Source of the DNA: Lutibacter litoralis
Lineage (GTDB): Bacteria; Bacteroidota; Bacteroidia; Flavobacteriales; Flavobacteriaceae
Direction: 5' to 3'
Length of the DNA: 64,000 nt
Assembly (NCBI RefSeq): GCF_014646675.1
Contig: NZ_BMNS01000002.1
Coordinates: 1 to 64,000 of the forward strand
The translations under genes were made by a program, and so were the position numbers. Shown here piece after piece: positions 8,595 to 17,132 of the stretch; within the stretch, counting starts at the first letter, position 1, and every line of letters starts with the position of its first letter. The notes beneath the pieces were generated by a model. It was not told where the DNA came from. It did not search any database and worked only from the letters and a program-made list of their open reading frames with translations.

Positions 8595-11500
8595 AACTTT
8601 TTACTTTTAGATTTTCGCTTTTCACTTTAAACTCAGCTTTCCAGCTGTACAGTACTGGAACAACAAATAAAGTAATTAAGGCAATTAACATACCACCAAA
8701 ACTTGGTATTGCCATAGGAATCATAATATCACTTCCGCGTCCTGATGAAGTTAAAACTGGCAGTAACGCTAAAATGGTAGTTGCCGTAGTCATTAAACAA
8801 GGTCTGATTCGTTTTTCGCCTGCTTCAACTACTGCTGCTCTAATTTCCTTTTTATTTTTGGGTGTATTTCTATTAAAAGTCTGCGTTAAATAGGTTGCCA
8901 TTACAACCCCATCATCGGTCGCAATTCCAAAAAGTGCAATAAAACCAACCCAAACAGCTACACTTAAATTAATTGGGTGTATTTGAAATAAATCACGTAG
9001 ATTTTCACCAAAAACATTCACGTTTAAAAACCATTCTTGCCCGTACAACCATATCATTATAAAACCACCTGCAAAGGCAACAGCTATTCCTGTAAAAACC
9101 ATCATTGATGTTGTAACAGAACGAAATTGGAAATACAAAATCAAGAAAATTATTGCCAATGCTAATGGCACAACTACAGCCAATGTTTTTTCTGCTCGCA
9201 CTTGGTTTTCGTAGGTTCCTGTAAATTGGTAATTGATACCTTTAGGCACTACCAATGCACCTGAATCAATTTTTTGCTGTATTAAGGCTTGTGCATTTTC
9301 AACCACACTTACTTCGGCAAAACCATCCAATTTATCAAACAACACATAGCCTACTAAAAAGGTATCTTCACTTTTAATAACTTGAGGTCCTTGTTGGTAT
9401 TTAATGGTTGCCAATTCACTTAAAGGAACCTGACTACCATTGGCAACTGGAATATAAATCTGTTCTAAATCTGTTGGATTTGATCGTAATTCTCTTGGAT
9501 AGCGCACTCGAACTCCGTAACGCTCTCTGCCTTCTACGGTTTGTGTTAACACCATTCCGCCAACCGCAACTTCTAATACAGCTTGTACATCTTGTATTGA
9601 AATACCATAACGTGCAATTTTCGTTCTATCTATATCTATTAACAAATACGGTTTACCAACTATACGATCTGCAAAAACAGCTGCTGGTTTAACACCTTCG
9701 ACTTGTTTTAATATAGTTTCTAATTGCACACCAAATGCCTCTATTTGTTTTAAATCTTGTCCTTTCACTTTAATACCCATAGGCGCACGCATTCCAGTCT
9801 GAAGCATTACCAATCGTGTTTCAATAGGTTGTAATTTAGGTGCAGAAGTAACTCCGGGCAATTTGGTAACTTTTACAATTTCGTTCCAAATATCATCTGG
9901 TGATTTTATTTCTGGTCGCCAGTTGCGGTAGAACTCCCCATTGCTGTCTGGGATGAGTTGAGACCTTTCCACTACACTAAAGTTGACATTCTTAGAATTA
10001 TTTATATTTGCTATAAAACGACCATCTTTCAATTGAAACAAACCATCATCATTTACTCTGTAGCGTTGTCGTTCTCCTTGTTCATTCAGCATATATTCAG
10101 GTTTGTACTGAATAATATTCTCGTACATAGATAAAGGCGCTGGATCTAAGGCAGATTCGGTTCTTCCTGCTTTTCCTACAACAGTTTTAATCTCTGGAAT
10201 ACTGGCTACAGCCATATCTAATTGTTGTAAAACCCGTTTATTTTCGGCTACACCTGAATGTGGCATTGAAGTTGGCATTAATAAAAATGAACCTTCATTT
10301 AAAGATGGCATAAACTCTTTCCCTGTATTTTTCATAATAAAAACACCTGCAATCACAATCGCTGTAGGAACCGCTAGAAACAACAGTTTATTGTTTAAAC
10401 ACCATTCTAGAATACGGGTATAAAACTTTATAAAAAATGAGAAAACACCTAACAATCCAAAACAAATAATACTTACAAAAACAACGTTCCAAAAGATGCT
10501 TTTATCCACTCCCAATGGTCGCCAGTATTCAGCTAATAAGAATACAATTGCTGCAACAGAAATTATAATATTGATTAGGTTTTTTGAAAGTGAAAAGTGA
10601 AAAGTGGAAAGTGAAAAGTTCCATTCATTTTTATCTAAAAGCAAACTTAATATTGCTATTGCACCAAAACCAACTAATATTAATCCTAGCCAATAACCAA
10701 AAGTAACTCCCATTATTCCACATAGAATTAAGGCTAAATTTAAAGCATAACTAAGGTGCTTTTTAATAGGTTTCCTTCTGAATAAAAAGGCCGCAAACGG
10801 CGGAATTAAAAATAAGGCCACAATAACGGAGGCAGTTAAAGCAAAAGTCTTTGTAAATGCTAAGGGTCTAAACAATTTACCTTCCGCACCTATCATTGTA
10901 AAAACTGGAATAAAACTTATAATGGTGGTCATAACAGCGGTTACAATTGCACCAGATACTTCTATTGTTGCATTGTAAACAATTTGATTAATGCTTTTTT
11001 TGTCGTTCTTAACATCGTGGAGAATCTCTTTATGAGATTTAGCTTCGCTGAGCTCACGTTTCTCATCGCTCTTACCTCGCTCTTTCGGAATCACATTCTC
11101 ATTTTCATCAAGATGACGGATAATATTTTCAGAAAGAATTACACCAACATCTACCATTGTACCAATAGCAATCGCAATACCTGAAAGTGCTACAATATTA
11201 GCATCTACACCAAAAAACTTCATTGCAATAAACACCATTAACACTGCAACAGGTAATAACCCTGAAATTAATACAGAAGCCCGCAGATTAAACACCATAA
11301 TGATTATAACTAAAATGGTTATTAAAATCTCTAAGGACAAGGCTTCGTTTAGAGTTCCTAGTGTTTCTTGAATCAATTCAGTTCTGTCATAAAATGGCAC
11401 AATAGTCACTTGCGAGGTACTACCATCACCTAACACTTTTGAAGGTAACCCTGGACTTAATTCGTTTATTTTTTCTTTTACGTTGTTAATAACTTCCATA

Positions 11501-12438
11501 GGATTTGCACCATACCGAGCCACTACTACAGCTCCAACAACCTCTGCACCTTCTTTATCTAGAATTCCTCTTCGGGCTGCGGGACCTAAAGATACTTTTC
11601 CAATATCTTTAATTTTGATGGCCGTATAGTTTTCAGAGGTAACAACCGCATTTTCTATATCTGAAATTGATTTTATATAACCTAAACCACGCACTAAATA
11701 TTCAACTTGGTTAATTTCTAAGGTTTGTGCTCCAATGTCTTTATTACTTTCCTTAACTGCATTTACAACTTGTTCTAAACCAATATTGTATTGTCGCATT
11801 AATTCTGGATTTACATCGACTTGATATTCCTGAACAAAACCACCAATAGAAGCTACTTCAGAAACACCACTTGCAGCTGATAAAGCAGGCTTTACATAGT
11901 AATCTTGAATGCTTCGTAATTCTTGTAAATCCCATCCTCCGGTCACATTTCCTTGAGTATCGCGTCCTTCTAAAGTATACCAAAATATTTGACCTAAGCC
12001 CGTTGCATCAGGGCCTAAAGTTGGGTTGATGCCATCTGGCAATAAATTATTTGGCAATGAATTTAATTTTTCCAAAATACGACTGCGACTCCAATAAAAT
12101 TCGATATCTTCTTCAAAAATGATATAGATACTCGAGATGCCAAACATAGAAGAACTACGAATTGTTTTTACTCCAGGAATACCAAGTAATGAAGTGGTTA
12201 GAGGGTAGGTAATTTGGTCTTCAATATCTTGTGGTGAACGACCATCCCATTTGGTAAATACAATTTGTTGGTTTTCTCCAATATCTGGAATGGCATCTAC
12301 CGCTACAGGATTACTTGGTAAAAAACCAGTATCCCAATTAAAAGGTGCGTTTACCGTTCCCCATCCTATAAAAAGAACTAAAAGTAGTACCGCAACCAAT
12401 TTGTTTTCTATTAAAAATTTGATGCTTTTATTGAGCAT
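8587..12438 (-). CDS. cusA: CusA/CzcA-type heavy-metal RND efflux pump with repeat-derived inserts
   Basis: A 1283-residue proton-driven inner-membrane RND transporter of the heavy-metal subfamily. Seen: N-terminal helix NKSIKFLIENKLV; VDAIPDIGENQQIVFTKW and GRSPQDIEDQITYPL; GPDATGLGQIFWY; transmembrane helix 4 with GTMVDVGVILSENIIRHL; a second periplasmic half; and C-terminal IATDDGVVMATYL and GEKRIRPCLMTTATTILALLPV. The family is normally ~1040-1260 residues long. Extra length comes from a cytoplasmic-loop insert at ~448-480 (rich in Lys/Glu, encoded by a palindromic repeat), a stretch at ~607-618 (FSLSTFHFSLS, heptamer-encoded) and a tail FKVKSENLKVKSYE from similar sequence. I chose ATG at 12438 over TTG at 12510, since NKSIKFL is the usual beginning. 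It overlaps the small ORF by eight bases. Copper is the likely substrate. Confidence 0.92.
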   Translation of the reverse strand: MLNKSIKFLIENKLVAVLLLVLFIGWGTVNAPFNWDTGFLPSNPVAVDAIPDIGENQQIVFTKWDGRSPQDIEDQITYPLTTSLLGIPGVKTIRSSSMFGISSIYIIFEEDIEFYWSRSRILEKLNSLPNNLLPDGINPTLGPDATGLGQIFWYTLEGRDTQGNVTGGWDLQELRSIQDYYVKPALSAASGVSEVASIGGFVQEYQVDVNPELMRQYNIGLEQVVNAVKESNKDIGAQTLEINQVEYLVRGLGYIKSISDIENAVVTSENYTAIKIKDIGKVSLGPAARRGILDKEGAEVVGAVVVARYGANPMEVINNVKEKINELSPGLPSKVLGDGSTSQVTIVPFYDRTELIQETLGTLNEALSLEILITILVIIIMVFNLRASVLISGLLPVAVLMVFIAMKFFGVDANIVALSGIAIAIGTMVDVGVILSENIIRHLDENENVIPKERGKSDEKRELSEAKSHKEILHDVKNDKKSINQIVYNATIEVSGAIVTAVMTTIISFIPVFTMIGAEGKLFRPLAFTKTFALTASVIVALFLIPPFAAFLFRRKPIKKHLSYALNLALILCGIMGVTFGYWLGLILVGFGAIAILSLLLDKNEWNFSLSTFHFSLSKNLINIIISVAAIVFLLAEYWRPLGVDKSIFWNVVFVSIICFGLLGVFSFFIKFYTRILEWCLNNKLLFLAVPTAIVIAGVFIMKNTGKEFMPSLNEGSFLLMPTSMPHSGVAENKRVLQQLDMAVASIPEIKTVVGKAGRTESALDPAPLSMYENIIQYKPEYMLNEQGERQRYRVNDDGLFQLKDGRFIANINNSKNVNFSVVERSQLIPDSNGEFYRNWRPEIKSPDDIWNEIVKVTKLPGVTSAPKLQPIETRLVMLQTGMRAPMGIKVKGQDLKQIEAFGVQLETILKQVEGVKPAAVFADRIVGKPYLLIDIDRTKIARYGISIQDVQAVLEVAVGGMVLTQTVEGRERYGVRVRYPRELRSNPTDLEQIYIPVANGSQVPLSELATIKYQQGPQVIKSEDTFLVGYVLFDKLDGFAEVSVVENAQALIQQKIDSGALVVPKGINYQFTGTYENQVRAEKTLAVVVPLALAIIFLILYFQFRSVTTSMMVFTGIAVAFAGGFIMIWLYGQEWFLNVNVFGENLRDLFQIHPINLSVAVWVGFIALFGIATDDGVVMATYLTQTFNRNTPKNKKEIRAAVVEAGEKRIRPCLMTTATTILALLPVLTSSGRGSDIMIPMAIPSFGGMLIALITLFVVPVLYSWKAEFKVKSENLKVKSYE
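10585..10619. repeat. Heptamer array inside cusA
   Basis: About five degenerate GTGAAAA-type units (with one GTGGAAA) on the plus strand. On the coding strand they encode FSLSTFHFSLS in the loop between two transmembrane helices of the pump. The unit is the same as in the cusC arrays. Confidence 0.75.
11000..11096. repeat. Palindromic repeat element built into the cusA reading frame
   Basis: The plus strand starts TTGTCGTTCTTAAC, then GTGGAGAATC, and contains a hairpin AATCTC/GAGATT, ending in CTTTCGGAATCAC. The start aligns with the intergenic modules at 1984 and 2303 (TTGTCATTTTGAAC ... GTGAAAAATC). It is read in frame as about 33 residues including IPKERGKSDEKRELSEAK. Conserved RND sequence resumes directly on both sides (ENIIRHL before, QIVYNATIEVSG after). 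Confidence 0.75.
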
Positions 12439-12566
12439 ATTAAATGATTTAAACAATGAAACATAGGTGTTAGAAATACACCGAATACTTGTCTGTACAA
12501 AGACAAACAATAAAATATCCGTATGGCATAAATGCCAAAGGATAACACAGTTTATTGTTTAAAAAA

Positions 12567-12980
12567 TCAAATTAAATAAGTCTCGTCAATCTTGTAGATT
12601 TGCCTTATGACGAGTGGTGGTTTGTAGTCTTTATAAAAAGTAACACTTTTATCTGAACTTGTAAAAGGCGAACTATAAGTGTACACAAAAGAAGCTATAA
12701 ATACTTGCTGTTCAAAAGCTATTTTAGCTATTGAAAATTGCAATTCATCTTGGCCTTTAACTATCAATTTTTCGTTGTTACAACAATTCTTTTTAGAAGT
12801 TGAACAACCATCGTTTAAAGAATTCTCCATTTCCATACCGCACGTTGCTGCTTTATGAAAAATAGCCGAATCAACTAAAGCATCTCCACAATAATGCATA
12901 TCAATAGTAAATGACATTGTAGAGCATAACACTACAACAGCCATTACAAATGACATTATTTTATGGATTACTTGCTTCAT
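12567..12980 (-). CDS. HYC_CC_PP family protein (copper-associated)
   Basis: A 137-residue exported protein with a signal peptide (MKQVIHKIMSFVMAVVVLC). The three motifs that give the family its name are present: DMHYCGDAL (HYC), KKNCCNNEKL (CC) and YKPPLVIRQI (PP). Further Cys, Met and His residues lie between them (HKAATCGMEMEN, DGCSTSK), which suggests metal binding in the periplasm. It is the first gene of the copper-export operon, 128 bases before cusA. I use ATG at 12980; the frame extends to a TTG at 13028, but that would put 16 residues before a good signal peptide. The biochemical role of the family is not known to me; copper sensing or buffering is inferred from context. Confidence 0.82.
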   Translation of the reverse strand: MKQVIHKIMSFVMAVVVLCSTMSFTIDMHYCGDALVDSAIFHKAATCGMEMENSLNDGCSTSKKNCCNNEKLIVKGQDELQFSIAKIAFEQQVFIASFVYTYSSPFTSSDKSVTFYKDYKPPLVIRQIYKIDETYLI

Positions 12981-12987
12981 ATTGTTA

Positions 12988-12995
12988 CAAAAGTA
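12988..12995 (-). promoter_or_regulatory. Candidate -7 box of the copper operon
   Basis: TACTTTTG on the minus strand fits TAnnTTTG exactly. It ends seven bases before the HYC_CC_PP start codon, so the transcript would be almost leaderless. No convincing TTTG is found at the usual distance upstream, which may mean an activator is needed. The stretch 12996-13296 holds no gene; a loose inverted repeat GGCAC / GTGCC lies at 13243-13275. Confidence 0.45.
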
Positions 12996-13296
12996 ATAAA
13001 TTATAATGATTCTAAATAAGTTTAACAAATTTTTAGTAGTTTATTTTTATTTATGCAACCCTTAAACAATCCCTTTATGCTGATTAAATTCGTACACTAA
13101 GGTCCCATTTCTAAACTCCTCAAGCTTTTATAGATTCTAATAATTTTGAAGTGTTCTTTAGAATCTAACAACACTTTAAAAAGAATTAATTTCTTAGAAA
13201 TTACTCTTCAACTAGTTGTTCTATATTTTAAAAAGTGAAATAAGGCACATGCTAAAACCTATTAAAATTAGGTGCCGCTATATAGTATATTTTTTT

Positions 13297-13304
13297 TAGA
13301 TTTG
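13297..13304 (+). promoter_or_regulatory. Candidate -7 box of the LamG-SARP regulator gene
   Basis: TAGATTTG matches TAnnTTTG. Transcription would start about 13308, giving a ~17-base leader and supporting the TTG start codon at 13325. Confidence 0.5.
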
Positions 13305-13324
13305 TTTGTTTCTAAAAGTCAACA

Positions 13325-15637
13325 TTGTATAAAAAAGTTTCATATTATTTTACAATACTATTATTGCTAATACTTACTTTTAGTAGTTATGCACAAACTT
13401 CAGTTTCTTCAACTAAAGATAAAAAGACACCTACACGGTTACAGTCTCATATTCTAATTCATCAAGATAGCATTACAATACAAGCATTACAATCAATTTT
13501 AAATAAAAAAACACCCATTGCCATTCAGCTGAACAAAAATGAGGCATTGCAACATGTTTTTTTGAAAGAATTTTTGAAACACAACACTAAATTAGTGCTA
13601 ATTACGGAGGATATTAATGACAGCATCCAAATTAAATATCCTACTATTAATCAAATTAAACCCGAACAGATAGAATCTCTTACATTAAACAATAAACAAT
13701 TTAAAGATGATAAATTTCCGAGTTTTAGAGAAAATAAACAATATGGAAGTGTAATTATAGAAAATTTCAACACAATTCCTGATAGTTTATTTTTAAAATT
13801 ATGGCAGTATTCTGGAAAGGTGCCTAATTTTATTTATAGCAATAAGTTAAACCTTAAATTGGTTGATAGCGTTGTTACACAGCTTAATAAAACAAAAAGA
13901 ATACTAGGTAAAATTAGTTCAGAAAACATATTATTGGAGAATGTCACTTTTAAAAACGTTAAAAATAGGGCGATTACTGGTCTCTTTTCTTTTCCTATTG
14001 ATAGTTCCAAAACGTTACCATTAATTATTCCTTATAAAGTAGGATATCATTTTTCTCCAGATATTATTTATATAACTCACGAAAATTTAAATAACCTTAA
14101 AGAATTTAAAGCTTTTAAATTAAAAGCTGATTTTGGTTTAACAGATTATTTTGATTTTGGCACAACGATACACAATCGAATACGGAAAAATAATTCAGAA
14201 ATAATTTCAAATAATGTTAAGGTTATTAAAGACAATGAGTTTGGTAAAGTAGGTTTTTTTGAAAACAGAGCTTATATAGATGCTGGAATCGCTAGCAGAT
14301 CTTCTTTGCAAGGCAGTTTTACAATTGCCTCTTGGATTAAACCAACTCAGTTAACTAAAAATAATAGTATTATAGGAAAAGGAGATAATTTGGTTTTAAA
14401 ATTACACAATGGATTTTTAACATTTACAATGGCAGATGTTAAAGATTATATTTCTAAAACTTCTCCAATACAGTTAAATAAATGGTCACATATTACTTTA
14501 GTTCATTCCAAAATTAACAACAATCTCCAATTCTTTGTAAACGGAGCTTTAACAGATACTGTTCAACTTATTGCAGATTATAACATTTCAGACTTCAATT
14601 TATTAATAGGCAGTAATTTATGGGAAGAGTTTTTTGTGGGTGCAATTGGCGAGATTAAGGTTTGGGAAAGAGAGCTTAATACTGCTGAGATCTTAGCTCA
14701 ATATAAAATACCAAAGAATAAAAATTTAAAAAACAATACTGCGTTGTTTTTAATTAGTGGCATTGCTATTGTAAGTCTGTTAATTGTTTTATTTTTCAAA
14801 AAAAGAAAAAAGAATCTAAAACTACAGAATTATACTAAAACAACTATAAATAGTAAGCCATCTGTTTTAATAGATAATGAAACTAGTATTGAAAAAATAT
14901 ACTGCTTTGGAGAATTAGAAATAATTAACAATAAAGGATTTGATGTAGCTACAAAATTATCTCCTAAGCTAAAAAACCTTTTTTTACTTATTTTTTTGCA
15001 TAGCACAGGAAATCAAAACGGAATTAGCTCTAAAAAATTAACAGAAATATTGTGGCCTGGAATGACCGCTAAAAATGCAAAAAACACACGAGGAACAAAT
15101 ATTCAAAATTTAAGAGGTTTACTTGCCTTATGTTCAGAAATTGAACTCGTTTTTGAAGCTAAAAAATGGCGTATAGATTTAACAGAAAATTGTTTCTGTG
15201 ATTACCATATTGCATATCATTTTTTTGAATCATTTTCAACAAAATCAACTACTAAAGAATTCTTAAATTCAGAATATATAAAACTAATTACACTTTTAAA
15301 GAGAGGGCGTTTTTTGGTAAATTCGAACGATGCTTGGTTAGACCCCTTTATAGAAAAATTCAGCAACAAACTTATAGAAAATAACAACGCCTTTGTTAAT
15401 GAATTAAAGCTTGAAGAACATAATGAACTATTATTTGATATAGCAGAAGTAACTAATATTTATGATGATTTAAATGAAAAATCATTACAATTAAAATTAC
15501 AAGTTTTAAGATATCAAGGTAAGTTAAGTTTAGCAAGGAAAGTTTATGACAATTTTGTAAAACTCTATAAAAATGTATATAACGAAAATTACAAACCAAC
15601 TTTTGATGAATTGATTTCAGAAAGCGTTAGTTTGTAA
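13325..15637 (+). CDS. Membrane-bound one-component regulator: periplasmic LamG domain, one TM helix, cytoplasmic SARP-type winged helix
   Basis: 770 residues. An N-terminal signal peptide (~1-23, ending SSYAQ) is followed by a periplasmic region of unknown fold (24-300), then a LamG/concanavalin-like domain (~305-455; GSFTIASWIKPTQ, KWSHITLVHS, QFFVNGAL, GAIGEIKVWERELNTAEI). One transmembrane helix spans ~472-491 and is followed by basic KKRKK. The cytoplasmic part has a winged-helix DNA-binding domain like that of SARP/AfsR activators (~525-620; CFGELEI, LSPKLKNLFLLIFL, SKKLTEILWPG, RGTNIQNLRGLL) and an all-helical C-terminal domain. LamG domains commonly bind glycans, so I infer a sensor that detects a saccharide outside and activates genes inside. 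The gene stands just before the 3-keto-glycoside operon on the same strand. The start is TTG: an in-frame stop lies 12 bases upstream and no ATG precedes the signal peptide. Confidence 0.82.
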   Translation: MYKKVSYYFTILLLLILTFSSYAQTSVSSTKDKKTPTRLQSHILIHQDSITIQALQSILNKKTPIAIQLNKNEALQHVFLKEFLKHNTKLVLITEDINDSIQIKYPTINQIKPEQIESLTLNNKQFKDDKFPSFRENKQYGSVIIENFNTIPDSLFLKLWQYSGKVPNFIYSNKLNLKLVDSVVTQLNKTKRILGKISSENILLENVTFKNVKNRAITGLFSFPIDSSKTLPLIIPYKVGYHFSPDIIYITHENLNNLKEFKAFKLKADFGLTDYFDFGTTIHNRIRKNNSEIISNNVKVIKDNEFGKVGFFENRAYIDAGIASRSSLQGSFTIASWIKPTQLTKNNSIIGKGDNLVLKLHNGFLTFTMADVKDYISKTSPIQLNKWSHITLVHSKINNNLQFFVNGALTDTVQLIADYNISDFNLLIGSNLWEEFFVGAIGEIKVWERELNTAEILAQYKIPKNKNLKNNTALFLISGIAIVSLLIVLFFKKRKKNLKLQNYTKTTINSKPSVLIDNETSIEKIYCFGELEIINNKGFDVATKLSPKLKNLFLLIFLHSTGNQNGISSKKLTEILWPGMTAKNAKNTRGTNIQNLRGLLALCSEIELVFEAKKWRIDLTENCFCDYHIAYHFFESFSTKSTTKEFLNSEYIKLITLLKRGRFLVNSNDAWLDPFIEKFSNKLIENNNAFVNELKLEEHNELLFDIAEVTNIYDDLNEKSLQLKLQVLRYQGKLSLARKVYDNFVKLYKNVYNENYKPTFDELISESVSL

Positions 15638-15685
15638 AATCAATATTATAATAAAACTTATAAAAATTTTCATTTTTTTAATTTA

Positions 15686-15704
15686 TTACCCCATTTGTTA
15701 CCCC
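15686..15704 (+). promoter_or_regulatory. TTACCCC direct repeat, candidate activator site
   Basis: Two copies of the heptamer TTACCCC (15686-15692 and 15698-15704) lie 12 bp apart, start to start, about one helical turn. They stand out in very AT-rich DNA and lie 25 bp before the promoter's TTTG. SARP regulators are known to bind direct heptamer repeats about one turn apart, so this is a candidate site for the neighbouring regulator. That assignment is inference. Confidence 0.45.
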
Positions 15705-15728
15705 CATTTTTATACTACAACATCTTTC

Positions 15729-15759
15729 TTTGTTAGCGAATTATAAAATAATACGTTTT
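15729..15759 (+). promoter_or_regulatory. Candidate promoter of the 3-keto-glycoside operon
   Basis: TTTG at 15729-15732, a 19-bp spacer and TACGTTTT at 15752-15759 (one mismatch to TAnnTTTG). Transcription would start about 15763-15766, leaving a leader of ~78 bases before the Gfo/Idh gene. The weak -7 box suits an activated promoter. Confidence 0.5.
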
Positions 15760-15842
15760 AAAACAATATTATAACTGTTTTTATTATTAATGTTGTTTTA
15801 GGTTTTTTTTAATTGACAATTTAGGATCTAAAATTTTAATAT

Positions 15843-17111
15843 ATGAATTCACAAAAAAAGAGTCGTAGAGATTTTGTTAAAAAATCCGTAGCAATTGCTG
15901 CTGGAATTTCAATAATACCAAGATATGTAATGGGAGGAAATGGTTTTCTAGCTCCAAGTGATCAACTTACAAAAGCTGTAATTGGTGTTGGAGGAATGGG
16001 ACAAGCACATTTGGGATACGAAGGCACAAAATTACTTGCAGTTTGCGATGCTGACGGAAATCATTTAGCAAATACACTAAAAAAAGTTGGAGGAGATGTA
16101 AAAGGTTATCGAGATTTTAGAGCTGTTTTAGCAAGACCAGATATTGATATTGTACATATTGCAACACCACCGCATTGGCACGGAATTATGTCAATTATGG
16201 CTGCGGAAGCTGGAAAAGATGTGTGGTGTGAAAAACCAATGACTAGAACAATTGGTGAAGGTAAAAGAGTTGTTGAAGCTATGAAAGTCCACGGAAAAAT
16301 GTTTAGACTTAACACCTGGTTTAGATTTAAAGATAATTTTTACGGCTTAAATACAGAAGTTAAAAAACTTAAAAAAGTAGTGGATAGTGGTGTTTTAGGC
16401 TGGCCACTAAAAGTTACTATTAGTGGCGTTACAGGTTTTAATTGGAAATTCTATTGGGTTGGTAAAGAAAATTTAGCTCCACAAACTATTCCCTCACATT
16501 TAGATTATAATATGTGGTTAGGCCCAGCAGCAGAAAAACCTTACAATGCACATAGAGTACACTCAACATTTAGAGGATATTGGGATTATGATGGTGGTGG
16601 TTTAGGTGATATGGGACAACATTATATAGATCCTGTTCAATATTTTTTAGGAAAAGATGAAACCAGTCCAGTAAAAGTTGAAGTAGACGCGCCACAGCAA
16701 CATTATGATGCTATTGGAACTTGGAGAAAAATAACATTTACCTACGCAGATGGCTGTCAGATTATTTTAGACGGAGAAAATAAAGATAAAAACGCAGCAT
16801 ATATTGAAGGTCCGAATGGTAAAATATTTAACGGATTTAAATCTACAATACCTAATATTGAGGGGTTAATAGATAGTCTTCCAGATCCAATGGAACAGAT
16901 TACAACCTTTTCTGAATCTGTAAGAACTCGCGAAAAATTTGCTTTAAATGAAGAAAATGGACATCGTTCTGGAACCATCGTAAATATGGGAATTATTGCC
17001 TTGCGTTTAGGAAGAACTTTAGAGTTCGATCCTGTTAAACAAGTATTTATTAACGATGAAGAAGCAAACAGACTAATGGACCAACCTTCAAGAAATTCTT
17101 GGGCATATTAA
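15843..17111 (+). CDS. Tat-exported Gfo/Idh/MocA family oxidoreductase
   Basis: A 422-residue NAD(P)-dependent oxidoreductase. The N-terminus has a twin-arginine signal (KKSRRDFVKKSVAIAAG), so it should reach the periplasm already folded with its cofactor. A Rossmann motif follows (AVIGVGGMGQAHLG, ~45-58), then CEKPM near residue 130, the conserved EKP lysine of the family, and the C-terminal sheet domain with GGGLGDMGQHYID, where the His is usually catalytic. Related exported members interconvert sugars and 3-keto-sugars, and this gene sits 21 bases before a DUF1080 hydrolase. I infer oxidation or reduction at C3 of a sugar or glycoside. Substrate and direction cannot be read from sequence. 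Confidence 0.88.
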   Translation: MNSQKKSRRDFVKKSVAIAAGISIIPRYVMGGNGFLAPSDQLTKAVIGVGGMGQAHLGYEGTKLLAVCDADGNHLANTLKKVGGDVKGYRDFRAVLARPDIDIVHIATPPHWHGIMSIMAAEAGKDVWCEKPMTRTIGEGKRVVEAMKVHGKMFRLNTWFRFKDNFYGLNTEVKKLKKVVDSGVLGWPLKVTISGVTGFNWKFYWVGKENLAPQTIPSHLDYNMWLGPAAEKPYNAHRVHSTFRGYWDYDGGGLGDMGQHYIDPVQYFLGKDETSPVKVEVDAPQQHYDAIGTWRKITFTYADGCQIILDGENKDKNAAYIEGPNGKIFNGFKSTIPNIEGLIDSLPDPMEQITTFSESVRTREKFALNEENGHRSGTIVNMGIIALRLGRTLEFDPVKQVFINDEEANRLMDQPSRNSWAY

Positions 17112-17132
17112 AAAGCATAAAACTTATTAAAA

